Below, one piece after another: positions 1 through 9,187 of a stretch of 62,931 bases of DNA. Below the pieces are notes generated by a model, which was not told where the DNA came from, ran no database searches, and was given only the letters and a program-made list of their open reading frames with translations. Position 1 is the first letter of the stretch; every line of letters starts with the position of its first letter. The stretch comes from Bacteroidales bacterium (GTDB lineage: Bacteria; Bacteroidota; Bacteroidia; Bacteroidales; Muribaculaceae). The DNA lies in assembly GCA_014800845.1 (NCBI GenBank), contig JAAVFJ010000078.1, positions 1-62,931 on the forward strand, written 5' to 3'. Both the position numbers and the translations under genes were made by a program.

Positions 1-1
1 C

Positions 2-925
2 ATTTCCGATCTCAATAACCCTGCCTCCTGGGAAGGTGTTAAAATTGAGGGCGGACGCATTGTCGAAATAAACTGGAGCGGCAAGAAGCTCGCAGGTAAT
101 CTGGACCTCAGCGGCTTCACTTCGCTGCAGAAGGTTAACCTTAGCAACAACCGCATTTCGGCTCTTACGGTTAACAATAATCCTGCGTTGACTTACCTTA
201 ATGTAGGCCGTAACAGACTTAAGGACATCAATGTATCTGCCTGTCCTCAGCTTACTGACCTCCGAGTTTATCGCAATCAGCTGACCACAATTGACATTTC
301 AGGCACCCCTCTGCTTCAGCGTCTCAACGTGAGCGGCAACGGTCTGGTGGAGCTCAATGTCAGCAATTCCGTAAACCTCGCCTATCTTAACTGTATGAGC
401 AATCGTCTTGAGTCTCTGATACTTAGCGGATGTACAAACCTTAAGACCCTCTATGCCGCCTACAACCAGCTTGAAGACATAACCTTTGCCGGTCTTGCCA
501 ACCTCGAGAACATAAATCTTGACAACAATCACCTCAAGAATCTTTATCTGCAGAATCTCGACAAGCTTTTCACCCTCATGGTAAGCGATAATCACCTTGT
601 GTCTCTGGCTGTTAACGGTTGCCCGAACCTCAATGATGTCGATGCTTCGTTCAACGATTTAACCGGTTTTACTGCTGAAAACTGTCCTAATCTGGCATTC
701 GTAAACCTCAGTTGGAATGACCTGACCTACGTGGACCTCAGCAATCAGAACTTCCTGCAGCGTCTGAATGTATCTCACAACCAGTTGATTACTGTTGACG
801 TAACATTTGACCAGATGCTTACTTATCTGAACGTGGCTAACAACTACAACCTCACTGACCTGCGCACCATGGGTTGCAGTTCACTCCGAATGATTCGCGG
901 TGCATGGGATGACTCAGATTTCTAA
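2..925 (+). CDS. leucine-rich-repeat protein, 5'-truncated by window edge
   Basis: The reading frame is open from base 2 to the TAA at 923-925, so the start lies upstream of the window; the TTG at 188 is only an internal codon. The visible 307 residues are almost entirely leucine-rich repeats with a period of about 21 residues (pattern LxxLxVxxNxLxxLxLxxCxx), with Asn at the ladder position and frequent Cys or Pro at repeat ends. The protein ends shortly after the last repeat with an acidic tail (WDDSDF). Such repeats normally form a curved solenoid for protein binding, and in Bacteroidota they are common in secreted or surface proteins. No signal peptide can be judged because the N-terminus is missing. 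The ligand is unknown. Confidence 0.85.
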   Translation: MSDLNNPASWEGVKIEGGRIVEINWSGKKLAGNLDLSGFTSLQKVNLSNNRISALTVNNNPALTYLNVGRNRLKDINVSACPQLTDLRVYRNQLTTIDISGTPLLQRLNVSGNGLVELNVSNSVNLAYLNCMSNRLESLILSGCTNLKTLYAAYNQLEDITFAGLANLENINLDNNHLKNLYLQNLDKLFTLMVSDNHLVSLAVNGCPNLNDVDASFNDLTGFTAENCPNLAFVNLSWNDLTYVDLSNQNFLQRLNVSHNQLITVDVTFDQMLTYLNVANNYNLTDLRTMGCSSLRMIRGAWDDSDF

Positions 926-958
926 ACACAAGCACTTTACTTGACGTCGTACTAATGA

Positions 959-990
959 AGCCGGTACTCTTAGGGTATCGGCTTTATTTA
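959..990 (+). terminator. intrinsic terminator after LRR gene
   Basis: A 9-bp stem, AGCCGGTAC (959-967) against GTATCGGCT (975-983) with one G-U pair and a 7-nt loop, is followed by TTATTTA. It lies 34 bp after the stop of the LRR gene and before the sdaA promoter. Confidence 0.75.
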
Positions 991-1021
991 GGTTAATGAG
1001 CTGTCACTTTTCTCCTGACTA

Positions 1022-1052
1022 TTGCAGGAGAACCGAAAATTTATTAACTTTG
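1022..1052 (+). promoter_or_regulatory. Bacteroidota-type promoter for sdaA-rnz
   Basis: TTG at 1022-1024 and TAACTTTG at 1045-1052 are separated by 20 bp. This matches the primary-sigma consensus of Bacteroidota (TTTG, 19-21 bp, TAnnTTTG). The sdaA ATG follows 22 bp after the -7 box. Confidence 0.75.
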
Positions 1053-1074
1053 TGAGTAAGAAATATTTTAGAGC

Positions 1075-2283
1075 ATGAAATCAATTCGCGAATTATATAG
1101 AATAGGTACCGGACCATCGTCAAGCCACACCATGGGTCCCCGCGCGGCTGCGGAGCAGTTTCTAAAGACTCATCCTCATGCTCACGGCTACGAGGTTGTG
1201 CTTTACGGCTCGCTGGCTGCTACCGGCAAAGGTCACATGACAGATGTCGCCATTATGGAGACGCTGTCGAAGAGCGACATGCCGGTTAAAATAGTGTGGA
1301 AGCCTGATGTGTTCCTGCCATATCATCCTAACGGTATGACTTTCAGGTCGTTGAACGAAGCCGGTTTTCCCTCTGATGAATGGACTGTCTACAGTGTAGG
1401 TGGTGGTGCCATTGAGGAGGAAGGAAAGGCTCGCGAGGGGCAGGCTGAGATTTATGACCGCGAGCACATGACAGAAATACTTGAATACTGTGAGCAATCC
1501 GGCCGCTGCTATTGGGAATATGTGGAGCAATCCGAAGGAAAAGGCATCTGGGACTATCTCCGCACCGTCTGGCACACCATGAAGGAGTCAGTGGAGCGAG
1601 GTCTGAATGCAGAGGGCAGGCTCCCGGGCCCGCTGAACCTCCGCAGAAAAGCTTATACCTATCACACTAAGGCTGAGGGATATAAGGATAACTTACGCAC
1701 GAGAGCTCTTGTCTTCTCTTATGCGCTCGCAGTCAGCGAGGAGAACGCAAGCGGCGGCATCATAGTAACTGCTCCGACGTGTGGCTCCTGTGGTGTGCTT
1801 CCCGCTGTGCTGTATCATATCTGGAAATCAAGAAATTTCACTGAAGAGCAGATACTCAGAGCGTTGGCGACTGCCGGATTGTTTGGCAATGTTGTGAAGC
1901 ATAATGCTTCCATCTCCGGTGCGGAGGTAGGCTGTCAGGGTGAGGTCGGTGTGGCCTGCGCAATGGCGGCAGCCGCCGCTTGCCAGCTGTTTGGAGGAAG
2001 CCCGGCGCAGATTGAATATGCCGCAGAGATGGGACTGGAACATCACTTGGGCATGACCTGTGACCCCGTCTGCGGTCTGGTGCAGATTCCTTGCATTGAG
2101 CGCAACGCTTATGCAGCTGCCCGCGCGCTTGATGCTAACATCTATGCTTCGCTGACCGATGGTGTGCATCGAGTGAGCTTTGACAAACTCATCAATGTGA
2201 TGAAGGAAACCGGCCACGACCTACCGTCGCTGTATAAGGAAACCGGCACCGGCGGTTTGGCTAAGGACTACAAGCAGATGTAA
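1075..2283 (+). CDS. sdaA: L-serine ammonia-lyase, iron-sulfur type, single chain
   Basis: This is the 402-residue single-chain L-serine dehydratase that converts L-serine to pyruvate and ammonia in the cytosol with an oxygen-labile [4Fe-4S] cluster. The N-terminal beta domain starts with the diagnostic GTGPSSSHTMGP (residues 11-22). The catalytic alpha domain carries APTCGSCGV (Cys236, Cys239) and MTCDPVCGLVQIPC (Cys329, Cys333, Cys340), which hold the cluster ligands. Length is slightly below the usual 450 or so of enterobacterial enzymes. The ATG at 1075 follows a strong promoter. Its stop codon shares bases with the next start (TAATG), so translation of rnz is probably coupled to it. Confidence 0.96.
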   Translation: MKSIRELYRIGTGPSSSHTMGPRAAAEQFLKTHPHAHGYEVVLYGSLAATGKGHMTDVAIMETLSKSDMPVKIVWKPDVFLPYHPNGMTFRSLNEAGFPSDEWTVYSVGGGAIEEEGKAREGQAEIYDREHMTEILEYCEQSGRCYWEYVEQSEGKGIWDYLRTVWHTMKESVERGLNAEGRLPGPLNLRRKAYTYHTKAEGYKDNLRTRALVFSYALAVSEENASGGIIVTAPTCGSCGVLPAVLYHIWKSRNFTEEQILRALATAGLFGNVVKHNASISGAEVGCQGEVGVACAMAAAAACQLFGGSPAQIEYAAEMGLEHHLGMTCDPVCGLVQIPCIERNAYAAARALDANIYASLTDGVHRVSFDKLINVMKETGHDLPSLYKETGTGGLAKDYKQM

Positions 2284-3197
2284 TGGCTACTTTTTCGCTG
2301 AATGTTTTAGGCTGCGGTAGTGCTAAGCCCACTCCGGAGCACATGCCTTCGTGCAGCGTGCTCAATGTGCGTGACTCTCTCTACATGATAGATTGTGGAG
2401 AGGGTGCGCAGCTCGGTTTGCGCCGAAAGGGCTTGAAGCTTAACAGGCTAAACCATATTTTCCTGACGCATCTTCACGGCGATCATGTCTTCGGGCTCCC
2501 CGGGTTGTTAGGCACTATGGGACTGATGGGTCGCGAAGGGCATATTACGATTCATACGTTTGAGAGTGGCATCAGGATGCTGAAGGAGATTATTGGCTAT
2601 TTTTGCAGTGATATGCCCTATGAGATTCGCTTCAATGCAATCAAGGCCGAGCGCGCGGTCATATATGAAGATGTCAGGCTGCGAATTCGCACAATTCCGC
2701 TTAAACACAGAGTGCCCTGCGTGGGCTATGTATTTGAGGAACAGCCTAAACCGAGGCATCTGGACATGGCGGCGGTGAATTTCCACGGTGTGCCGCGTTC
2801 TATGTATTCTGCGATAAAGAGTGGCGAATCTTTCCAAAAAGAGAACGGACTAATAATCCCGGCATCGGCCCTGACCAAGCCTCCCACCCCATCCTATTCT
2901 TACGCACACATAGGCGACACGTCTTACATACCGGCTATTGCTGATGAAATAGGACCGGTAGATTTGCTCTATCATGAGTCAACCTATCTGACTCAGCATG
3001 AGGCCGATGCTAAGAAACGTGGGCACTCCACAGCGCGGCAGGCGGCCATGATGGCTCGCGATTGCGGTGCCAAGCAGTTGCTGCTCGGCCACTATTCTTC
3101 GCGCTACAAGGATGACTGCCTCTTTGCAGCTGAAGCTCGTGAAGTGTTTCCTAATGTAATTTCCGCCCGCGAAGGACTCACTGTAAACGTGGGATAG
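2283..3197 (+). CDS. rnz: ribonuclease Z
   Basis: A 304-residue metallo-beta-lactamase-fold endonuclease that trims the 3' trailer of tRNA precursors. The zinc motif THLHGDH (His63, His65, Asp67, His68) is intact. The conserved opening LGCGSAKP and the later GHSTARQAA and LLGHYSSRY segments fit the tRNase Z short form. The ATG overlaps the sdaA stop by one base, so it sits in a two-gene operon with a functionally unrelated partner. It converges with the minus-strand phosphoesterase; the 35-bp gap holds no convincing terminator. Confidence 0.95.
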   Translation: MATFSLNVLGCGSAKPTPEHMPSCSVLNVRDSLYMIDCGEGAQLGLRRKGLKLNRLNHIFLTHLHGDHVFGLPGLLGTMGLMGREGHITIHTFESGIRMLKEIIGYFCSDMPYEIRFNAIKAERAVIYEDVRLRIRTIPLKHRVPCVGYVFEEQPKPRHLDMAAVNFHGVPRSMYSAIKSGESFQKENGLIIPASALTKPPTPSYSYAHIGDTSYIPAIADEIGPVDLLYHESTYLTQHEADAKKRGHSTARQAAMMARDCGAKQLLLGHYSSRYKDDCLFAAEAREVFPNVISAREGLTVNVG

Positions 3198-3232
3198 GGT
3201 AGAGGAGAGCCCTCCGCTATTACTAAAGCAGC

Positions 3233-4423
3233 TCACTGAAGAGTGATAAGAGTGATTTCCGGATTTGCTCCTATGCGAGCTGGGAATCCAACCTCTCCGC
3301 ATCCGATATTGACGTAAAGGCGACTCACGAAGTCATCTTTACGTTGGTATTCTGTAAGGCCCTCCCATTCGGGATACTTGAGTGATGACAGGCTGTAATC
3401 TTTCCATGGTGTGCGGAAGCGCATCTGCATAGCGTGAGTGTGACCGGCGAGAGTGAGGTCTATATTGTAACTGTCGCGCACCTGCATGCGCCAGTGCATA
3501 GGGTTATGGCTCAGTAGGATAGCAAACATTTCAGGGTTAACTCCATCGGTAGCTTTTTTAATGTCGCCTAAGGTGTTGAAGGGGGGCTCTCCCCAGTTCT
3601 CCACACCTATGAGTTTTATGGAATCATTGCCCATCCGGAGGGTGACGTGGCTGTTGTCAAGCAGATGCCAACCCATAGATTTCTCGATGGTGCGCAGCTC
3701 TGCTGTGTTTTGCTCATGTGCAGCCTCCGAGGGCCAATTAGCATAGTTGCCATAGTCATGGTTACCCATTATGGAGTAGACCCCCTGCTTGGCCTTCAGA
3801 CGTGACAGAACGTTGATAAATGGCTTTATTTCATCGGTTTTACGATTAACGATGTCTCCAGTAAACACGATAATATCAGGGTTGAGAGCATTAATTTTTT
3901 CGACAATTTCATGGATAAAGGTGGTGTCATTGCCCCATGTACCCACGTGTGCGTCGCTAAACTGAACTATCTTATAGCCCTTAAATGAGGCCGGAAGACG
4001 TTCGGAACTTATTGTGATTTCCTCAATGTCAATGTTGCGGCGTCCCCAAATGGATCCATACCAGACGGTGCAAAACACAATTACAGCCACCGGTAAGCCA
4101 ACCCAGAGACCTATTGGTTTACGTTTGCCTTTCCAGAGCAAAGGAATGTAGTCAAACAGTGAGAAGATTATGTAGATAATTTTGGGAATGTATATGCTTA
4201 GCCATGTGAACAGCATCCACATAGCCGGCAAAAGCGACGTTTCGGAATTTCTCTTCGGCCAGCATACGAGCGTAATTGTCAAGGCCACTGTCAGAAACGC
4301 TGAGCATAGGTAAGTTTTGCTCCAGGTGCGCGAAGCTCCTTTGCGAACGCGCATATAGATGTAAGCATCAATCAGAATTGACAGAATAATTATGGCAATT
4401 CCGGCAATTAAAGGTAAGCGCAT
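3233..4423 (-). CDS. membrane-anchored calcineurin-like metallophosphoesterase
   Basis: The first 125 or so residues form about four hydrophobic segments (roughly 4-24, 37-55, 65-90, 105-124). They are followed by a calcineurin-type phosphoesterase domain with all metal motifs: FSDAHVG (Asp157, His159), FTGD (Asp190), GNHDYG (Asn221, His222) and LAGHTHAMQ near residue 330. This build matches the YkuE/YaeI-like group found in many Bacteroidota. Some relatives act on lipid A precursors such as UDP-diacylglucosamine, but the substrate cannot be read from sequence. It follows the acyltransferase gene 24 bp downstream on the same strand, so both may concern envelope lipids. Confidence 0.88.
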   Translation of the reverse strand: MRLPLIAGIAIIILSILIDAYIYMRVRKGASRTWSKTYLCSAFLTVALTITLVCWPKRNSETSLLPAMWMLFTWLSIYIPKIIYIIFSLFDYIPLLWKGKRKPIGLWVGLPVAVIVFCTVWYGSIWGRRNIDIEEITISSERLPASFKGYKIVQFSDAHVGTWGNDTTFIHEIVEKINALNPDIIVFTGDIVNRKTDEIKPFINVLSRLKAKQGVYSIMGNHDYGNYANWPSEAAHEQNTAELRTIEKSMGWHLLDNSHVTLRMGNDSIKLIGVENWGEPPFNTLGDIKKATDGVNPEMFAILLSHNPMHWRMQVRDSYNIDLTLAGHTHAMQMRFRTPWKDYSLSSLKYPEWEGLTEYQRKDDFVSRLYVNIGCGEVGFPARIGANPEITLITLQ

Positions 4424-4447
4424 GTACAGAAAGTTTTTACAGAAAGA

Positions 4448-5668
4448 TTACTCCATGCCTCCGAGCAGAGCCCGTAGCTTGTTAATCAGAGGATTAGCAT
4501 ACATCACGAGCATCATGTGGCGTAAGTATTCATTTTCCTCCTCCGTGATATTTTCAAGGTCTACTTTAGCAATCTGGTCACTTATGTAGTTCTGGAATTT
4601 AGCTTTATCTTCAGCCGTGTACTTCGCTTCGAAACGCTTTGAATCGTGCAGCATGTCGTAAGCCACATAATTAAGCGGGAAGATTTCGTAGCTGCGATGG
4701 ATAGCATTGTCTATGATTCTGCCGACATATTTTGCAGACATGTTGTTGTCGCGGAAAGTGCCTATTTCATCGATGCGGGCATTAATGCGCGGGGTTAACT
4801 GGAAGTGGACTTTACCCTTATACTGCAGCAAGCCGGTCTCCATACTGAAGAGATCATCCTTCTGGCTTTTCTTGAAGTGCGGGTCTCTACGTTTCAGCAG
4901 AAATTCGCGAGCTTTCAGATAGTCGTTAGGGTCATACTCATAGCTGATGGCTACCGGCATCACATTGATTTCCTTGATGCTCTCCATGAAACTGCCGTGG
5001 CCGCCGAGGGCCAGCATTTTCACGAGCGACTCCTGAGTGTGGTCGGAGCTGTCTTTCGCGCGCCCCTGGCGCTGAGCTATCCATACGCTTTCGCCCTTGT
5101 CAAGAATGGTGTGGTGGATATATGCCGATAGCTTCTTGGCAGCTATAAGTGCCTCACGCATACCGGTATCGCGCTTTACTATGAAGCTTTTGTTCAGTCT
5201 TACGAGAGTTGTAATCCAGTCGAAAATCAGCAGATTATTGCCTATGGCAACCTCGGTGGAAGGCATGTTTCTCCGCAAGAAAGCCAGGTTGAGGAAGGAG
5301 GCATCGAGCACAATGTCGCGGTGGTTGGTAATAAAAGTGTAGTTCAGCCCTGAGTTGTAATTTCTGATGCCCCCCAGCGATATGCCTGACGTGGTGGTTT
5401 TGGCAAGCATCTCAAGAAACGGGAACATGATTTGGCGCTGAAAATCATACTTATTGGTAATCTTCAGCAGCTCCTCTTTAAATGCAGGAATAGCTTCGGC
5501 CGGCATGCAATAAGACAGCGCGTGGTCAAAGCCCGGTTCCTTCACCAATTCACGCATTTTCTCCTGAAATACTGAATCATCAAAGGGGCATATATCGTTG
5601 AAATCAAATTCGGGGTTATCCATAATCTGAGACTTTGCTTTTATTGATTTCCATTCGCCATAAGCCAA
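4448..5668 (-). CDS. PlsC/GNAT-like glycerophosphate or lysophospholipid acyltransferase
   Basis: A 406-residue protein with a central acyltransferase motif NHRDIVLDASFL (the NHxxxxD block), a later block with VWIAQRQGRAKD, and INVMPVAISYEYDPND, typical of membrane-associated glycerolipid acyltransferases. No clear signal peptide is present. A consensus promoter lies directly upstream. The ATG at 5668 gives a leader of about 20 nt. An in-frame ATG at 5623 would give MDNPEFDFND and a leader of about 60 nt, which is equally plausible. It probably acylates a phospholipid or lipid A intermediate at the inner membrane. The phosphoesterase gene follows immediately. Confidence 0.8.
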   Translation of the reverse strand: MAYGEWKSIKAKSQIMDNPEFDFNDICPFDDSVFQEKMRELVKEPGFDHALSYCMPAEAIPAFKEELLKITNKYDFQRQIMFPFLEMLAKTTTSGISLGGIRNYNSGLNYTFITNHRDIVLDASFLNLAFLRRNMPSTEVAIGNNLLIFDWITTLVRLNKSFIVKRDTGMREALIAAKKLSAYIHHTILDKGESVWIAQRQGRAKDSSDHTQESLVKMLALGGHGSFMESIKEINVMPVAISYEYDPNDYLKAREFLLKRRDPHFKKSQKDDLFSMETGLLQYKGKVHFQLTPRINARIDEIGTFRDNNMSAKYVGRIIDNAIHRSYEIFPLNYVAYDMLHDSKRFEAKYTAEDKAKFQNYISDQIAKVDLENITEEENEYLRHMMLVMYANPLINKLRALLGGME

Positions 5669-5691
5669 ACTAAGCGAATATAATTACAGTG

Positions 5692-5722
5692 CAAAATTAC
5701 TAATCATTATCCTAACTTCCAA
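5692..5722 (-). promoter_or_regulatory. promoter for acyltransferase-phosphoesterase pair
   Basis: On the minus strand TTG (5722-5720) and TAATTTTG (5699-5692) are separated by 20 bp, a near-perfect Bacteroidota promoter about 24 bp before the ATG at 5668. Confidence 0.72.
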
Positions 5723-5786
5723 CTTGCTATTTATAAAATATGTAAAAATCCGGAGATAATTTGGCCTATGTCACATATTTGGAGTA

Positions 5787-5817
5787 TTTCATATATGATA
5801 AAATACGTTTAAATTTG
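5787..5817 (+). promoter_or_regulatory. promoter for TonB receptor gene, ending 4 bp before the start codon
   Basis: TAAATTTG at 5810-5817 is a perfect -7 box; TTTC at 5787-5790 is a possible -33 element at 19 bp. The GTG start is at 5822, and in-frame stop TAA at 5810-5812 excludes an earlier start. If this box is used, the transcript is nearly or fully leaderless. Confidence 0.5.
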
Positions 5818-5821
5818 TAAT

Positions 5822-8044
5822 GTGAAAACAAAAGTTGCCTCCATACTCCTGCTCTCTGCAGCTAAATGTTTAAGCGTCGCTGCCGATGAGGTGGTTGATA
5901 CAGTTGAGCTACAGTCAGTTACGGTTACTGCCATTAAGGGTGGTTCATCTGTCTCGGCTGCTGCATCGGTCAGCACTATCAATGCCGCTGAAGCCCGCAG
6001 GCTGCATATCGAGAGCCTTAAAGGGGCTGCCGATGTGGTGCCAAACATGTTTGTGCCTGACTACGGAAGTCGTATCACCTCATCAATTTATGTGAGGGGA
6101 ATAGGCGCGCGCATGGATCAGCCGGCCGTAGGCTTGAACGTAGACAATGTCCCCTTCCTCAATAAGGATGCTTATGACTTTGATCTGCAGGATATCAAGG
6201 ACTTACAAGTATTGAGGGGCCCTCAGAGCACTCTCTATGGCAGAAATACCATGGCCGGTGTTGTTAACATCAATACCCTCTCACCCTTGGATTATCAGGG
6301 GCTCAGAGCGATGGCTGAATATGGACGTGCCAATACCTGGAAAGCCGGCGTGTCATATTACAAACTCCTGAGCAACACATTTGGCGTGAGTGGAAGTGTG
6401 AGAGTAGGGGGCAGCGACGGCTTTTTCAAAAATGCCTATAACGGTGAGAAGTGTGATTATGAGCACTCTGTAAGCGCGCGAATAAAAGCTCAATGGAGAC
6501 CCTCTTCTTCCTTTTCTTTGCTGAATACGCTGGTTATTTCGGGGCTTAAACAGGGTGGTTACCCCTATGAATTCGTAGAAAACTCTACTATAGCTTACAA
6601 TGATACCTGCTCCTATAATCGCCTGTCAATTAATGACGGTCTCACTATGCGCTGGCAAGCCGGAAATGTATTGCTGAGCTCCATTTCTTCCTGGCAGTAT
6701 ATCAATGATGAGATGCGTCTTGATCAGGATTTTCTCCCGATAGATTACTTCACACTCATTCAAGCGAAGCATGAGAATGCGTTTACGCAGGATTTCGTGG
6801 CTGCTTCAAGTCCGTCAGACACATATTCATGGCTTGCCGGCCTGTTTGGTTTCTATAAGTATCTGAATATGGGTGCCCCTGTAACTTTCAAAGATACAGG
6901 TATTTCTCAGCTGATCGAAGAGCACAGAAATGAGGCTAACCCCCTCTTCCCGATACGGTGGAACGACAGGGAGTTCGTCTTGGCAAGCAAATTTATCAAT
7001 CCGATCTTCGGTTTCGCCGCCTATCACAAAAGCTCGTTCAAGCTCCGCCGCTTTACGATAGAGGGAGCTTTACGACTTGATTACGAGCATGCTGCCCTTA
7101 AGTATAAAAGTTTTACTTCAACCTCCTATGCCATCATGCAAACCTTACCCTCTGGTGAGGTGCAGCATTATCGCGATGTGCCTATTCTCATAGATGAGGC
7201 CGGGCGTTTGAGCCGTAGTTTTTGGCAATTGTTACCAAAGTTGTCCGCTACTTATTCCGTGCCAGGTGTTGACGGTTCGCTTGACATATTTGCCTCGATA
7301 TCAAAAGGGTACAAGAGCGGAGGCTACAACACCCAAATGTTCAGCGACGTTCTTCAGCAGCAACTGATGTGGATGCTGGGCGTAGGTATGCAGTATGATA
7401 TCAATGACATCGTCAGCTACCGTCCGGAGAAGAGTTGGAATTACGAGGTGGGTGTAAAATACAATTGTCCGGCGGCGCATTTACAGGTTGATTTTACGCT
7501 GTTTTATATCGACGTCACTGATCAGCAACTCACCATGTTTCCGGATGGGTCTACCACCGGTCGCGTAATGGCCAATGCCGGTAAGACTCATTCGTTTGGT
7601 GGAGAAATTTCCTTGCGTTGGCATCCGATAAAAGCGCTTGAAGTGCTCGCTAGCTACGGTAGCACTACTGCTAAATTCCGTGACTTTTTCGATGGGCGAG
7701 AGCAGTATATGGGCAAACGTGTGCCTTATGCTCCCGCTAACACGATTTTTGGAGGCGTAACCTACACTCATGACATCAATGAAACTCAGGCTATTATAGC
7801 CAATCTCAATCTGAGAGCTAACGGTAAGATTTACTGGAATGAGCAAAACACTCTGTCTCAGCCGCTCTATGCTCTTCTGGGTGCATCCTTAGCTTACAGG
7901 TATAAGGATTTCACCATCGAGGCGTGGGGTAAGAATCTGACTAATACTTATTATCATACGTTTTATTTTGTCTCTATCGGCCATGAGTTTGTGCAACGTG
8001 GCAAACCGTGGGAGATAGGTGTTACTCTGAATTTATCAATCTAA
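5822..8044 (+). CDS. TonB-dependent outer-membrane receptor
   Basis: A 740-residue receptor starting at GTG with a signal peptide (MKTKVASILLLSAAKCLSVA), a TonB-box-like stretch VELQSVTVTA near residues 30-39, a plug domain with the diagnostic LQVLRGPQSTLYGRNTMAGV (about 130-150), and a beta-barrel to the C-terminus (GKPWEIGVTLNLSI). It lacks the N-terminal carboxypeptidase-regulatory extension of SusC proteins, and no SusD partner follows. It therefore looks like a classical transporter for an iron chelate, vitamin or other small ligand rather than a glycan. The ligand cannot be told. A lipoprotein gene follows after 10 bp and is probably its partner. Confidence 0.93.
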   Translation: MKTKVASILLLSAAKCLSVAADEVVDTVELQSVTVTAIKGGSSVSAAASVSTINAAEARRLHIESLKGAADVVPNMFVPDYGSRITSSIYVRGIGARMDQPAVGLNVDNVPFLNKDAYDFDLQDIKDLQVLRGPQSTLYGRNTMAGVVNINTLSPLDYQGLRAMAEYGRANTWKAGVSYYKLLSNTFGVSGSVRVGGSDGFFKNAYNGEKCDYEHSVSARIKAQWRPSSSFSLLNTLVISGLKQGGYPYEFVENSTIAYNDTCSYNRLSINDGLTMRWQAGNVLLSSISSWQYINDEMRLDQDFLPIDYFTLIQAKHENAFTQDFVAASSPSDTYSWLAGLFGFYKYLNMGAPVTFKDTGISQLIEEHRNEANPLFPIRWNDREFVLASKFINPIFGFAAYHKSSFKLRRFTIEGALRLDYEHAALKYKSFTSTSYAIMQTLPSGEVQHYRDVPILIDEAGRLSRSFWQLLPKLSATYSVPGVDGSLDIFASISKGYKSGGYNTQMFSDVLQQQLMWMLGVGMQYDINDIVSYRPEKSWNYEVGVKYNCPAAHLQVDFTLFYIDVTDQQLTMFPDGSTTGRVMANAGKTHSFGGEISLRWHPIKALEVLASYGSTTAKFRDFFDGREQYMGKRVPYAPANTIFGGVTYTHDINETQAIIANLNLRANGKIYWNEQNTLSQPLYALLGASLAYRYKDFTIEAWGKNLTNTYYHTFYFVSIGHEFVQRGKPWEIGVTLNLSI

Positions 8045-8054
8045 TATTTACAAT

Positions 8055-8954
8055 ATGTCTAAGAAACTTTTGATGTGTGCTTCGCTGGCTGCATCCCTCT
8101 TCATGGCTTCATGTAGCGACAACGAACAGGAGCCCAACACACGAACTTATTCCGGCACTATGCCTGCTGTGGTAATTCCTTTAAGCCAAGGTCTTGACCC
8201 CGTCATTACTGAGATGCCCGTGCGCATCACTCAGTATTATGACCGTGGAAACAGCTGGATTACCCGTGTGAATAAATTGGACGTGACCGGCTTCAATACC
8301 CTGGCTTTTGAGACTCCCGAGCTGTCCGGCACTGACTCTAACGGTAACATCTTTATAAAGTCTCTGTCAAACTTTACCGCTGAGACCGGACAGACTGTGA
8401 GAGACTTTAATCTCGAGATTTATAACAACTATTACTTTCTCTCAATGGGCTCAAGCGGCGGTTATGTGCCGGCACCTTATGGCTCTCTAATTGCTTGCAA
8501 CTATAAGGTAGGTGCTGATTATTCTGTAGCTACATTCCCCGTGCAGGCCTACTACGGTGGCGTGACTACCACCTATTATATGCAGGGCAGCGAGCAGAAG
8601 GAATTCGTTAATAATGTGCCCATGTACTTCGTGAATATAGATTTGGCCAAACGCACTGCGCAGGTCACTATATATAATGTGAAGTTCGCCGAATCAATGC
8701 CCATGGCTCTTTCGGCTGTAACTCTCCGTGGCTTGAAGATAGAGGCATCGCGCCAGAGCGGCTACGTAATCTCAGGCGATAATATTGTGCCCGGCGTTGG
8801 CATCGGTGCTAACGAAGTGGATTATCCGCAGTACACGTTTGACCATTTTGAAATGTACCCAACCAATCAGTCGCTCACCAAGTGCGCTATCGCTTATAGC
8901 GTGGCAGGAAAGTATTCCGGTGTCTTCACCGGCAGCTATCCCGTGGAGCAGTAA
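8055..8954 (+). CDS. surface or periplasmic lipoprotein paired with TonB receptor
   Basis: A 299-residue protein with a lipoprotein signal peptide; the lipobox LFMASC puts the lipidated Cys near residue 20. It is followed by acidic SDNEQEP, as often seen for surface-exposed Bacteroidota lipoproteins. The rest is rich in Thr, Tyr and Gly and predicted beta. I do not recognise a family. It lies 10 bp after the TonB receptor in what must be the same transcript, so it may cap or feed that receptor, as small companion lipoproteins do in other systems. That role is inference. A hairpin terminator follows. Confidence 0.75.
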   Translation: MSKKLLMCASLAASLFMASCSDNEQEPNTRTYSGTMPAVVIPLSQGLDPVITEMPVRITQYYDRGNSWITRVNKLDVTGFNTLAFETPELSGTDSNGNIFIKSLSNFTAETGQTVRDFNLEIYNNYYFLSMGSSGGYVPAPYGSLIACNYKVGADYSVATFPVQAYYGGVTTTYYMQGSEQKEFVNNVPMYFVNIDLAKRTAQVTIYNVKFAESMPMALSAVTLRGLKIEASRQSGYVISGDNIVPGVGIGANEVDYPQYTFDHFEMYPTNQSLTKCAIAYSVAGKYSGVFTGSYPVEQ

Positions 8955-9187
8955 TGCTTGATTTAGGTACAGTTAATCTCTGTTGCCTGTTAAATATTCC
9001 GGCCTTTGGCGTCCATGAATGATGTCAAGGGCCGGACTCATTTTATAAAACCCAGATTCTTTCAAACTGTTAAATCTTATTCCTCGGATTCCAGGTAGCT
9101 CAGTGGCTCTTCTTTCTATTTGATATAAATTGGGGAGTTGGCGAGGGGCTTTTCAGAGAATTTTCTTCATTTTTTATAGTGATAAAA
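8955..9187 (+). other. intergenic region between TonB locus and nuo promoter
   Basis: Contains the hairpin at 8999-9044 and a 20-base stretch at 9091-9110 that resembles a tRNA D-arm. No gene or further structure is visible. Confidence 0.6.
8999..9044 (+). terminator. terminator after TonB receptor-lipoprotein operon
   Basis: CCGGCCTTTG (8999-9008) pairs with CAAGGGCCGG (9026-9035) as a 10-bp stem with one G-U pair, followed after 5 nt by TTTT. Confidence 0.65.

Noticed and set aside
9091-9110. A stretch resembling a tRNA D-arm (GGTAGCTCAGTGG).
   Set aside because: No acceptor stem, anticodon arm or T-arm follows. It may be chance or a small tRNA fragment.
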